A DNA stretch of 38,572 bases from Streptomyces yangpuensis (GTDB lineage: Bacteria; Actinomycetota; Actinomycetes; Streptomycetales; Streptomycetaceae): the NCBI RefSeq assembly GCF_001005295.1, contig NZ_LBMK01000003.1:414413-452984 (forward strand), given 5' to 3'. A model generated the notes under the pieces. That model was given only the letters and a program-made list of their open reading frames with translations. It had not been told where the DNA came from and ran no database searches. This document shows positions 8,794 through 16,387 of the stretch, one piece after another (within the stretch, counting starts at the first letter, position 1; each line of letters begins with the position of its first letter). The translations under genes were made by a program, and so were the position numbers.

Positions 8794-9857
8794 GTCCGTA
8801 CCGTTCGTGTCAGCTCGTGGAAGCTGCGGGTGTGGACGACCTGCCCGTCCGGTCCGGTGAGGGTGAGGCAGTCGTTTTCGTCGCAGGTCACCCGTGTGGG
8901 CACGTCTTGGGCGCCCGGGTCCGTGACGGCCAGTCCTTCCCGGGCCAGGGCCCGTTCGAGGAGCGGCAGCACATCGGGTGCCGCGTCCACCGCTACGGAA
9001 GCCCGCGCGGTGCGGCGCAGTCCGAAGCTCCCGGAGACCGGGTCGAAGGCGAGGTGGTCGGCGTCGAAGGCGGCAGCGACGGCACCGCTGCGGATCAGGT
9101 CCTCGGGCGCTCCCGCGTGGACGCGGGAGCCGCGGTCGACGAGCCAGACGGCGTCGGCCACGCGCAGGGCCAGCTCCAGGTCGTGGGTGCTGACCACGAC
9201 GGTGAGGCCCTTGTCCCGGGCGAGGTCGCGCAGCAGCACGGTGAGGGCCACGCGCGAAGGCACGTCGAGGAAGGCGGTCGGCTCGTCGAGGAGCACCACC
9301 TCGGGCTCCTGGGCGAGGGCGCGTGCGGTCAGGACGCGTTGGCGTTCGCCGTCGGAGAGTTCGGCGGCCGGCCGGTCCGCCAGATGTTCCGCGCCCACCG
9401 CCTTCAGCGACCACTCGACGGCCGCGTGGTCCGCGGCCGTGAGGCGGCCGGTGAACCCGGTGTGGGGGTGGCGGCCGAGCCCGGCCAGTTCCCGTACGGA
9501 CAGCAGCCCGGGGTCGACGCGGTCGGTCAGTACGACGGCCAGCCGTCGGGCGAGAGCGGCCGGCGGCTGGTCTGCAAGGTCGGCCCCGCCGATGCGTATC
9601 CGGCCGTCGAGCGGCGGCAGGAGCCCGCACAGGGTCCGTAGCAGCGTGGACTTGCCCGCGCCGTTGGGCCCGAGCAGTACGGTCAGTTCACCGGCCCGTG
9701 CCTCCAGGCCGAGCCCGGACAGCACGGCCCGGCCGGCTCCCCGTCGGCGCGGTGACCGGGTGCGGTAGCCGACGGCGAGCCCCTGGGTGGCCAGGCCACC
9801 GGGGTGGTCCGGTCCGCCGGTCGTGTCCTTGACGGGTTCGGTCATGGTGTCGGTCAC
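8787..9857 (-). CDS. btuD: ABC transporter ATP-binding protein, FecE/BtuD type
   Basis: This is the ATPase of a type II importer for metal chelates or corrinoids. Of 356 residues, the ATPase fold spans about 22-265, with Walker A GPNGAGKST (63-71), signature ELSDGERQRV, Walker B VVLLDEPTAFLD and the H-loop STHDLELAL. A further 90 or so residues follow, ending VVHTRSFHELTRTVRTW; this C-terminal extension is seen in some actinobacterial corrinoid/haem-type ATPases but its role is unknown. The GTG start at 9857 is preferred because AAGGAG lies 7 bp upstream and the GTGA overlaps the permease stop. An ATG at 9845 is the alternative. The symbol is given because of the cobalamin riboswitch upstream of the operon. 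Confidence 0.88.
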   Translation of the reverse strand: MTDTMTEPVKDTTGGPDHPGGLATQGLAVGYRTRSPRRRGAGRAVLSGLGLEARAGELTVLLGPNGAGKSTLLRTLCGLLPPLDGRIRIGGADLADQPPAALARRLAVVLTDRVDPGLLSVRELAGLGRHPHTGFTGRLTAADHAAVEWSLKAVGAEHLADRPAAELSDGERQRVLTARALAQEPEVVLLDEPTAFLDVPSRVALTVLLRDLARDKGLTVVVSTHDLELALRVADAVWLVDRGSRVHAGAPEDLIRSGAVAAAFDADHLAFDPVSGSFGLRRTARASVAVDAAPDVLPLLERALAREGLAVTDPGAQDVPTRVTCDENDCLTLTGPDGQVVHTRSFHELTRTVRTW

Positions 9858-10963
9858 GAGGCCACTCCTTGTACGCCGCGACGGCTGCGGATCAGGAACG
9901 CGATGACGACGGGGGCGCCGAACAGTGAGGTGATGGCGTTGAGAGGCAGGACGGAGTCCGTGCCGGGCGGCTGGCTCAGCAGCGCGCATGCCAGCGCGAG
10001 AAACGCTCCCGCGAGCATCGACGCGGGGATGAGCGCCCGGTGGTCCGAGGTCCCCAGCGCCACCCGGGTCAGGTGCGGGACAGCCAGGCCCAGGAAGGCG
10101 ACGGGTCCGCAGAACGCGGTCGCGGCGCCGGCGAGCAGCGAGGTGCCGAGCAGCGCCAGATCCCGGCTTCGGCGGACGTTCAGCCCCATGGTGCGGGCGT
10201 AGTCCTCGCCGAGCAGCAGGGCGTTGAGGCGTTTGGCCGACAGCAGCGCGGTCAGCAGGCCCGCGCCGATGACGGGCAGCATGACGTGGAGGTCGGGCCA
10301 GGTCGTGGCGCTGAAGCTGCCCAGGCCCCACATGACGAACTGCTGGGCGCGCTCGGGCCGGGCGTAGACGAGCATCACTCCGACCACCGCGGTGGCCGCC
10401 GAGCCGATCATGACGCCGATGACGAGGAGGGTGACGGCCGACTGCACCCACCGCGAGAGGAGCAGGACGAGGGCCAGTACGGCGGCGGCGCCGAGCGAGG
10501 CGGCGAGGACGACGCCCAGGCGCCCCAGGCCGGCCAGGTTTCCGGTGAAGCTTCCGGCGACTCCGCCCGTGCCGACGACCACGGCGGCGACGCCCATGCT
10601 GGCGCCCGAACTCACCCCGAGGGAGAACGGATCGGCCAGCGCGTTGCGGAACAGGGTCTGCATCTGCACGCCCGCCACTGCCAGGGCGGCGCCGACGGCG
10701 GTGGCGGTCAGCGCGCGGGGCAGCCGGACCTGCTCGACGATCACCGTCCACCGGGGGTCGTCGGCGGTGCCACCGAACAGGATCCGCACCACCTCCGCGA
10801 CCGGCACCCGGTGGGAGCCGGTCGCGATGGTGAGGACGAACAGCGCCGCGGTGCCGGCCGCGAGGACGAGGACGACGGCCAGGCGCCGCCGTCCCGCCCG
10901 TCCCGCCCGTCCCGCCTGCGGGGCATCGGAGGCATCCGGGGCGGCGGCCGGCGCGGTTGTCAT
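9854..10963 (-). CDS. btuC: FecCD/BtuC-family permease
   Basis: This is the membrane subunit of the importer, 369 residues with about nine or ten hydrophobic helices. Family motifs are VRLPRALTATAVGAALAVAG near the N-terminus, QTLFRNALADPFSLGVSSGA in the middle and CGPVAFLGLAVPHLTR plus AITSLFGAPVVIAFLIR near the C-terminus. These are hallmarks of FecCD/BtuC permeases. The N-terminal 30 residues are an Ala/Gly/Arg-rich cytoplasmic leader. The ATG at 10963 was chosen; a GTG at 10975 overlapping the stop of the binding-protein gene is possible but sits too close to any RBS. The operon lacks a second permease gene, so the active unit is probably a homodimer. Confidence 0.92.
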   Translation of the reverse strand: MTTAPAAAPDASDAPQAGRAGRAGRRRLAVVLVLAAGTAALFVLTIATGSHRVPVAEVVRILFGGTADDPRWTVIVEQVRLPRALTATAVGAALAVAGVQMQTLFRNALADPFSLGVSSGASMGVAAVVVGTGGVAGSFTGNLAGLGRLGVVLAASLGAAAVLALVLLLSRWVQSAVTLLVIGVMIGSAATAVVGVMLVYARPERAQQFVMWGLGSFSATTWPDLHVMLPVIGAGLLTALLSAKRLNALLLGEDYARTMGLNVRRSRDLALLGTSLLAGAATAFCGPVAFLGLAVPHLTRVALGTSDHRALIPASMLAGAFLALACALLSQPPGTDSVLPLNAITSLFGAPVVIAFLIRSRRGVQGVAS

Positions 10964-10971
10964 GTGCGTCG

Positions 10972-12207
10972 TCACGCCTTGGGTACCTGCTGGTAGAAGG
11001 TGAAGGTGTGGTCCTTCGCCTGGTCCGGGTGCATCAGCGCGAAGAGGTCGGCGAGGACCAGGTCCGGGCGCAGCACACCGCGCTCGAAGTAGTCGTTGCC
11101 GCCGCCGGGGCCGAGCGCCTTGGTGTTCGTCCAGACCGCACCGCCGGAGAGGGCCTTCAACTCCCCGTACCGGTTGTCGGCCTTCACCGCGTCGGCGGCG
11201 GACTTCCACTTCTGGTCGGCGATCCAGACCGGGGCCTGGCCGCCCTTGGCGTACACGGCCTCGAAGTTCAGCTGCACATTGCCGGTGCCCGCCTCCCCGG
11301 CCCAGGGGTACGTGCCGCCGGCGTCCTTGATCAGCTGGGCGGCGTAGCTGCCGCCCGCCGGCATGTACCAGGTGCCCTGGTACATGGTGCCGGGCAGCAC
11401 CTCGACAGGCTTCCCCTCCTTCACCGCCTGCGCGCCCTTCTCGGCGACCTTCCGGTAGTCGCCCTCGACGGTGTCGAACACCTCGCCGGCGCGCTGTTCC
11501 GCACCGGTGAGCGCTGCCATCGCCTTGACCCATTCGGCGCGGCCGAGCGGACTGGCCTCCAGCCACTCGGCGTTGGCGATCACGGCGATGCCCGCCTGGC
11601 GCAGCTTCGGGTACTGCGGGTCGTCGGTGCCCTGGGTCATCAGCACGTCCGGCCTGGCACCGATCACCGTCTCGGCGTTGAGGGTCCGGTCCTTCGCGTA
11701 CTCGGTGACCTTCCCTGCCTTCACCCGCTCGATCACCTGCGCGGAGGAGATGTTCGCGGTGCTCGCCACCCCCGTCAGGACGTCCAGCGTGCCGGTCTCG
11801 GTGAGCAGCGGGAGGTGGGTGGTGGAGGCGGAGTACAGGCTCTTCACGGGCACGGTGACGGTGTGCGCGGACGCCAGCTCCCCGTCCAGCTTCGGCTTCG
11901 GCGCACCGCACTTGACCAGCACGTACGACTCGGGCTTGCCCTTGGGGAAAGGCTCGTTGACGGTGAGGACCTGGTAGCTCTTCTCGTACCGGAGCGTGAA
12001 GTTCTTGGCGTGCCTCACCGTCGACTTGACCGGGAAATAGTCCTTGGCCGGGTCGAAGTCCTTGATGCAGTCCTCCCCGGCGGCCCGGTCCCTGGCGTCT
12101 GCGGGTGGGCCGGCGTCGCTGCCGCACGCGGTGAGGGTGAGAGCGACAGCGAGGAATGCCGCCGCGGCGGCCTGACGCCGCCCGGGCGTGACGGATCGTA
12201 CGGACAA
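10972..12207 (-). CDS. btuF: periplasmic-type binding lipoprotein, BtuF/FecB family
   Basis: This lipoprotein captures the substrate outside the membrane and delivers it to the permease. The N-terminus has an Arg-containing signal, a hydrophobic stretch and the lipobox LTAC with the acylated cysteine near residue 28. The remainder is a class III binding fold, with VLTVNEPFP and RPDVLMTQG in the first lobe and TWYMPAGGSYAAQLIKDAGG in the second. I chose the TTG at 12207 (411 residues) because an AGGAG sits 5 bp upstream. An in-frame ATG at 12225 lacks an RBS and would place that AGGAG inside the gene. It is the first gene behind the cobalamin riboswitch, so a corrinoid is the likely ligand, although the family also binds siderophores and haem. 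Confidence 0.88.
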   Translation of the reverse strand: MSVRSVTPGRRQAAAAAFLAVALTLTACGSDAGPPADARDRAAGEDCIKDFDPAKDYFPVKSTVRHAKNFTLRYEKSYQVLTVNEPFPKGKPESYVLVKCGAPKPKLDGELASAHTVTVPVKSLYSASTTHLPLLTETGTLDVLTGVASTANISSAQVIERVKAGKVTEYAKDRTLNAETVIGARPDVLMTQGTDDPQYPKLRQAGIAVIANAEWLEASPLGRAEWVKAMAALTGAEQRAGEVFDTVEGDYRKVAEKGAQAVKEGKPVEVLPGTMYQGTWYMPAGGSYAAQLIKDAGGTYPWAGEAGTGNVQLNFEAVYAKGGQAPVWIADQKWKSAADAVKADNRYGELKALSGGAVWTNTKALGPGGGNDYFERGVLRPDLVLADLFALMHPDQAKDHTFTFYQQVPKA

Positions 12208-12445
12208 GGTGACTCCTGGTGGCATGCGTGGACAGCGCGCACCGGCACTCCGGGGCGCGTGATGCGGCGTACGGGAAGGGACCCGCTGAGGAAGGAGGTC
12301 GTCAGAACCCGAGGGAACGGGCCCGTGCGTCAAGCCGGGCAGGTCGGCCCCGACGGGCCACGGGCAGCGCAGAGCTGCCGCCATACGTACGCAGGCACAC
12401 GAGTGCCACCGCCTCTCCTGGGGAAATCCGCCCCGTACATCGAGG

Positions 12446-12613
12446 TGCGACGGCGTGAGTCTCCTGACTCGGGATCAACGCTTCTCCGGCCTTCCCACCC
12501 CAGGATGGGGCGGTGGCCATGGCGGAGTTACTCCCCCTACACAGTGGCGGTACCGTGCCGGAATCTCACCGGCTTCCTCGTTCCGCCGTCGCTTGACGGA
12601 CGGAAGCATCGCA
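12446..12613 (-). promoter_or_regulatory. cobalamin (B12) riboswitch
   Basis: Read on the minus strand, this leader contains the B12-box core: GGAAGCCGGTGAGATTCCGG, then CGGTACCGCCACTGT, and at the 3' end GAGTCAGGAGACTCACGCC. The 5' arm GATGCTTCCGTCCGTC and the following CGACGGCGGAACGAG match the P2/P3 region usual in actinobacteria. A closing helix can form between TGCGA (12613-12609) and TCGCA (12450-12446). The element lies about 240 bp upstream of the binding-protein gene. The intervening leader contains a CCTCC-rich stretch near 12290-12310 that could pair with the AGGAG before that gene and so repress translation when B12 is bound; this last point is inference. Confidence 0.88.
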
Positions 12614-12849
12614 GAACCGGCCACGGCCGCGCCAGACCCACAACTGTGCGACCAGCCACAGGAGGTGTCGCCCAGAGGTGCCCCGCGGCGACGGGATGCG
12701 GCGTCCATCCGCGTGCCGGCGTCACTCGTGTGCGGTAGCGGCTCGTGTACTGGTGGCCGGAAGGGCCCGGGGCTCTGAGAATGTTGGCGCGGGCGGGCGC
12801 AGGACCGCCACCGCGTACCGCCACCGCCTTCGTCGACCGGGAGAGACGG

Positions 12850-13326
12850 ATGACCATCAAGGACATCGGGCCGGAACCTCAGAGCTTCGACCTGGAGAAG
12901 GCGACGCTCGAGAACACGAACTACCGCGCGGTCGCCTGGTCCGGGAAGTACCTTCAGCTGACCCTCATGTCGATCCCGGTGGGTGAGGACATCGGCTTGG
13001 AGGCGCACCCGGAGACCGACCAGTTCCTACGGCTCGACGCGGGCCGGGGCCGCGTCCAGATGGGCCGTACGAAGGATCGACTCGACTTCGACCGGGAGGT
13101 CGAGGACGGCTGGGCCGTCTTCGTACCGGCCGGCACGTGGCACAACGTCACCAACATCGGTGACGAGACCCTGCAGCTCTACGCCGTGTACGCGCCGGTC
13201 CACCACGCGGCGGGCAGGATTCATGCGACAGCCGCCGAAGCGGAGCACGACGAGGACTCGGGCGACGACGAGCCGGCAACCTGGTCGGTCCAGCCCGCCC
13301 AGCAGCCGCCGGACGAGCACGCCTGA
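12850..13326 (+). CDS. cupin-domain protein
   Basis: This is a small single-cupin protein of 158 residues. The beta-barrel motifs are visible: VGEDIGLEAHPETDQFLRLDAGRG (first cupin motif with metal-binding His and Glu) and GWAVFVPAGTWHNVTNIGDE (second motif with His). After YAVYAPVHH the sequence becomes an acidic, disordered tail ending QQPPDEHA. Stand-alone proteins of this type bind a metal and may be dioxygenases, isomerases or sensors; no specific reaction can be given. The ATG at 12850 has GGGAGAGACGG directly upstream, so the 35-codon open extension before it is rejected. It is divergent from the cobalamin operon, and repeat copy A lies just after its stop. Confidence 0.9.
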   Translation: MTIKDIGPEPQSFDLEKATLENTNYRAVAWSGKYLQLTLMSIPVGEDIGLEAHPETDQFLRLDAGRGRVQMGRTKDRLDFDREVEDGWAVFVPAGTWHNVTNIGDETLQLYAVYAPVHHAAGRIHATAAEAEHDEDSGDDEPATWSVQPAQQPPDEHA

Positions 13327-13344
13327 CCGGCGAACCTCCGGCTC

Positions 13345-13505
13345 ATGGCATGCGAGCCCTGACAGGTCAGGACAACGCACCAGCCCCAGGTCGCTGACCT
13401 GGGGCTTTGCTCTGGAGCGGATGACGGGAACCGAACCCGCGCTACAAGCTTGGCAAGCACCCGGCACTTGATCTCATGCCTGGCCCCTGACCTGCGAAAA
13501 CGTTC
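13345..13505 (-). repeat. tRNA-3'-end attachment-site repeat, copy A
   Basis: This is the first of seven related copies. It contains GGCATGCGAG, then AGGTCAGGACAA, a perfect 11 bp-arm hairpin (13382-13406) followed by TTTGC, and 13415-13457. On the minus strand that last part is the 3' half of a tRNA from anticodon loop to acceptor stem. The T-arm reads GCGGGTTCGGTTCCCGT and the loop TTGCCAA. No 5' half of a tRNA is present, so it is not a functional gene. The sequence CCTGACCTGCGAAAACG to the right is also shared with other copies. Confidence 0.65.
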
Positions 13506-13540
13506 TCTGAGGCGAAGCTGGTCGCTGGCTCTGCGGCACC

Positions 13541-13760
13541 GTGCCGACCGCCGTTCACCTCTGGCAGTTCCCGGCCGACGAGGCCGAGCCCGGCGAAAGC
13601 CAGGAGGATGCAGCCGTGCGCGAGACCCAGGAAGAAACGGGCCTGAGCATCAAGTCGGTGCAGCTGCTGGGCGAGCGGATCCACCCAGATCCCGCAGTAC
13701 GTCCCGTACGGTCTGTTCGAGCCGGTACAAGAGCACCTTGACGCGGCTCTGAACCGATGA
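13541..13760 (+). pseudogene. Nudix hydrolase remnant with internal deletion/frameshift
   Basis: This is a broken Nudix gene. The first frame reads WQFPADEAEPGESQEDAAVR followed by ETQEETGL, which is most of the Nudix box, and continues to LLGERIHPD. The frame then changes, and QYVPYGLFEPVQEHLDAALNR follows, which looks like the usual C-terminal end of such proteins. About 40-50 residues that should lie between are missing. The glycines that normally precede the Nudix box are also lost (FPADEAEPGE instead of FPGGHVEPGE). The broken gene ends in TGA at 13758-13760, overlapping the first possible ATG of the next Nudix gene. A functional product is unlikely. Confidence 0.75.
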
Positions 13761-13846
13761 CGTCGGTCGTCGAGGCGAGCCGTGTTCTCTCCATCGCTGA
13801 ACGGGGTGTACCCGGCTCAGCGACCAGCGCCAGGAGGCAGAGCGAA

Positions 13847-14290
13847 GTGATCGAACGAGTCCGCGCCGTCCTTGTCACCGCCGACGACACGATGCTGGTC
13901 ATCCGGCGCACCAAGCCCGGCGTCCCCGAGTACTGGGTGCTCCCGGGCGGCGGCGTCGAGCCGAGCGACGCATCCCGCGAGGCCGCCCTCCACCGGGAGA
14001 TCCACGAGGAGATCGCCGGGAAGGCCGACATCGTCCGCCTCCTCCACACCATGGAGTCCGACGACGAACGCCAGCTCTTCTACCTCGCCCGCATCGCGAC
14101 CTGGTCCTTCGAGGACCGCACCGGCCCTGAGTTCAGCGCCCAAGGCCGAGGCGAGTACGCGCTGGAGGAGGTCCCGCTGACCGTCGAGGGCCTCGACGGC
14201 ATCGACCTCAAGCTCAAGCCCGAGGAGATCGCCCACGTGCTGCGAGGGGCCTTGGAGGCCGGAGCTCTCGGAGACGGGGCCGCGGTGTAG
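13847..14290 (+). CDS. Nudix hydrolase
   Basis: This is an intact Nudix protein of 147 residues that would hydrolyse a nucleoside diphosphate linked to another moiety. The start is MIERVRAVLVTADDTMLVIR. The Nudix box reads GGGVEPSDASREAALHREIH followed by EEIAG, matching G-x5-E-x7-RE-x2-EE-x-G with one spacing residue different. RQLFYLARIATW and LKLKPEEIAHVL follow. The GTG at 13847 has GGAGG 9 bp upstream and gives the normal family length. An upstream in-frame ATG at 13757 (177 residues) overlaps the stop of the Nudix remnant and cannot be excluded. It lies between repeat copies A and B, so it is part of the accessory mosaic. Confidence 0.85.
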   Translation: MIERVRAVLVTADDTMLVIRRTKPGVPEYWVLPGGGVEPSDASREAALHREIHEEIAGKADIVRLLHTMESDDERQLFYLARIATWSFEDRTGPEFSAQGRGEYALEEVPLTVEGLDGIDLKLKPEEIAHVLRGALEAGALGDGAAV

Positions 14291-14389
14291 TCGCCCCCTG
14301 CGCGAGCATGCCACCGGGGCCGGCCCGAAGAGTGCCGGCCCCGGGTGGTGTCGCCTGTCAGGGGTGCCGACCAGTGGGTGCGACGCTCA

Positions 14390-14615
14390 CCAAGGTCTGG
14401 ACAACCAACAAGCCCCAGGCCTGTGACCTGGGGCTTTGCTTGGAGCGGATGACGGGAATCGAACCCGCGCTCTAAGCTTGGGAATCTACGGCACGCAGGG
14501 CGCTCATATGGCTTCTGACCCGCTGTTTCCTGCCCCGGTGGCCTCCACCCGGACCGCCTCGGAGTACCGGTTCTGACCGCTGTTCCCCGTCCCGTAGGGC
14601 ACGGCTGGGGCACGC
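14390..14615 (-). repeat. tRNA-3'-end attachment-site repeat, copy B
   Basis: Copy B starts with AAGGTCTGGACAAC. It has the hairpin AGCCCCAGG/CCTGGGGCT (14411-14435) and the tRNA 3' half on the minus strand at 14443-14485 (T-arm GCGGGTTCGATTCCCGT, loop TTCCCAA, hence glycine CCC-like). TCTGACCCGC follows, and 90 bp further right TGACCGCTGTTCCCCG with two GGCACG direct repeats (14598-14603 and 14609-14614). Those GGCACG pairs recur at the same place in other copies and look like integrase arm-binding sites. Confidence 0.65.
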
Positions 14616-14723
14616 CCTCACGAGGGGCCCGGATCGGCGGTCGACGCCCCGTGCAGCTCGGCACGCATGGGGCACGTGCTCGGCGTGGAACAAGGATGCG
14701 AAGGACAGGGGGACGCCTGAGCC

Positions 14724-15010
14724 GTGGCAGCGGGGTTGCGAGAGACGGCAACCGAGGCCATCCGCGCCGTCCTCGCCCAAGTCGCCCCGCAGCTGCTCGC
14801 CGACTTCGATCGCGATCGCGCGGCCAGCACCGGCCGCGCGCGCCGAGGTGTCCGCCGTTCCCCTCCGAACCTTCACGGAGGCATGGGCAGTCGAGGTGGC
14901 CGTTGCGCGGCACCTGGAGTCCGCCGCCCGGCTCCGCGCGCCTGAGGCCCGCGCCGGAGAGGTCACCGGCCTCGGCATCGACCCGGCCGAGCTCGGCGAT
15001 CCCAGGACCT
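14724..15010 (+). pseudogene. small hypothetical protein, frameshifted (DUF6247-like)
   Basis: A GTG at 14724 opens VAAGLRETATEAIRAVLAQV, then APQLLADFDRD. The reading frame moves by one near 14820-14850 and continues as VPLRTFTEAWAVEVAVARHL and RAGEVTGLGIDPAELGD. The two halves together resemble small actinobacterial proteins of the DUF6247 kind, which often sit beside toxin-type RelE/PIN proteins. There is no natural stop: the second frame reads on into the antisense of the phosphatase gene, so the 3' end was probably lost when the flanking TGTGGCACGG sequence recombined. The family assignment is from memory and tentative. Confidence 0.45.
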
Positions 15011-15027
15011 TGTGGCACGGCCTTCCG

Positions 15028-16227
15028 TCATCCGCGCCACTCGAGCAGGACGAGCGTCGCGTCGTCCGAGGTGGTTTCGCCGCGTGCCCTCTTGAGGGTG
15101 TGGGACAGGTCCCGGGCCACCGTGCGGATCCCGTGGTCGGCCTGTTCCAGCTGGTTCACCCAGTCGATCAGCCGCTCCTCGCCGAACTGTTCCTGCCCGC
15201 TTTTGTGTTCTTCGATCAGGCCGTCGGTGAAGCAGAGGACGCGGTCGCCCGGCTCCAGCGCCACCGTGCTGACCTGCGGCTGGTCCCCTCCGAAGCCGAC
15301 GGGGAGGGTCGTGGGGCTGTCCAGACGGCGTACGACGCGGTGCGCGCGGATCAGCATCGGCGCGGGATGTCCCGCGTTGACCCACTGGAGGCGCCCCGTG
15401 TCCGTGTCCAGGCGCATCATCTGGGCGGTCACGAAGTGGTCCGGGTCGAACTGCTCGGCGACGGCCCGGTCCATGAAGAGGTAGATCTCGGACAGCTCGA
15501 TGCTGATCCGGCGGGCGTGCCGGTATGCGCCGATGGCGACGGTGGCCATGGTGGCCGCGTCCAGGCCGTGCCCCATGGCGTCGATCATGGCGAGGTGGAG
15601 GGTGTCTCCGTTCAGGGCGTAGTCGAAGCTGTCGCCGGCCACGTCGTAGGCGGGTTCCAGGACTCCGGCGACCGCGACGTGCGGCATCACCATCGACAGC
15701 GGGGGCAGCAGGGACCACTGGATCTCCGCGGCGACGCTCATCGGTTCCGCGCGGCGGGTGCGGAAGAAGAGGTCGGTGTAGCCGTTCTTGGTCTGCAGCA
15801 GGTCGGCTGCCAGGCCCGCGATCCTGCGCAGGAGGCGGCGGGCGTCGTCGTCGATCGCGTCCAGGGTGACCGTGAGGACCCCCACCTGGTCGCCGCCGTC
15901 CAGCAGGGGCAGGTGGACCCGTACGCCGTCGGGTCTCGGGACTTCGACGGGGCGTGACTCCAGGAAGCACCGGCCGGCTTCGGACCGGTCGATGGGCTGC
16001 GCATCACCGGCGGCCACGCCGTCATCGTGCAGGGGGACCAGCTGTTGCTGTCCGTAGTCCTGGAGCAGGATCTGCGGTTCGCGGCCCCCCATCCGGGCCA
16101 CCGTCTCGGCGACGAGCGGGCCGACCATGTGCGGGGGAAGCTCGTGCGCCCCGTCCAGGAGCAGCCCGAGCAGTTCCTCCCCGAAGCTCTCCGAGCGAGC
16201 CGGGTCCGCGCGGCCTCTGACGGTCAT
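15028..16227 (-). CDS. PP2C-type (SpoIIE domain) protein phosphatase with N-terminal GAF-like domain
   Basis: This 399-residue protein should dephosphorylate Ser/Thr residues, in this family usually on anti-anti-sigma factors. Residues about 20-150 resemble a GAF-type sensor. The SpoIIE phosphatase domain (about 165-397) has the metal-binding aspartates in YDVAGDSFDYAL (D199) and LHLAMIDAMGHG (D216). It also has LQWVNAGHPAPML, LCFTDGLIE and the terminal TSDDATLVLLEWRG. The ATG at 16227 is set by GGAGG 7 bp upstream. The gene diverges from the GNAT-AAA+ gene across a 160 bp shared promoter region. A truncated second copy of its 3' end lies at 19449-19640. Confidence 0.9.
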   Translation of the reverse strand: MTVRGRADPARSESFGEELLGLLLDGAHELPPHMVGPLVAETVARMGGREPQILLQDYGQQQLVPLHDDGVAAGDAQPIDRSEAGRCFLESRPVEVPRPDGVRVHLPLLDGGDQVGVLTVTLDAIDDDARRLLRRIAGLAADLLQTKNGYTDLFFRTRRAEPMSVAAEIQWSLLPPLSMVMPHVAVAGVLEPAYDVAGDSFDYALNGDTLHLAMIDAMGHGLDAATMATVAIGAYRHARRISIELSEIYLFMDRAVAEQFDPDHFVTAQMMRLDTDTGRLQWVNAGHPAPMLIRAHRVVRRLDSPTTLPVGFGGDQPQVSTVALEPGDRVLCFTDGLIEEHKSGQEQFGEERLIDWVNQLEQADHGIRTVARDLSHTLKRARGETTSDDATLVLLEWRG

Positions 16228-16387
16228 CCTGTTGCCTCCAACCGGGCGGCGGGCCGGCGTCCGGGCTGCACGGGCGGCGTGGCTTCCAGGATGCTCCCCG
16301 GCGACCGGGCACGCCACGCGGCCTCCGTGCGCGCCCCGGCTCGCATCGGCTGATGATGGGGGTACGGCCGAACACGCGGAGCTGAGC

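Noticed and set aside
8787..10751. A 654-residue reading of the ATPase frame starting inside the permease gene
   Set aside because: The upstream part is the permease in another frame; a GTG with AAGGAG at 9857 gives the normal ATPase start.
13415..13457. Possible tRNA-Gly gene (also at 14443, 19277, 25031, 29340, 32509)
   Set aside because: Only the 3' half from anticodon loop to acceptor is present in every copy; no D-arm or 5' acceptor strand can be found within 80 bp, so none is a complete tRNA.
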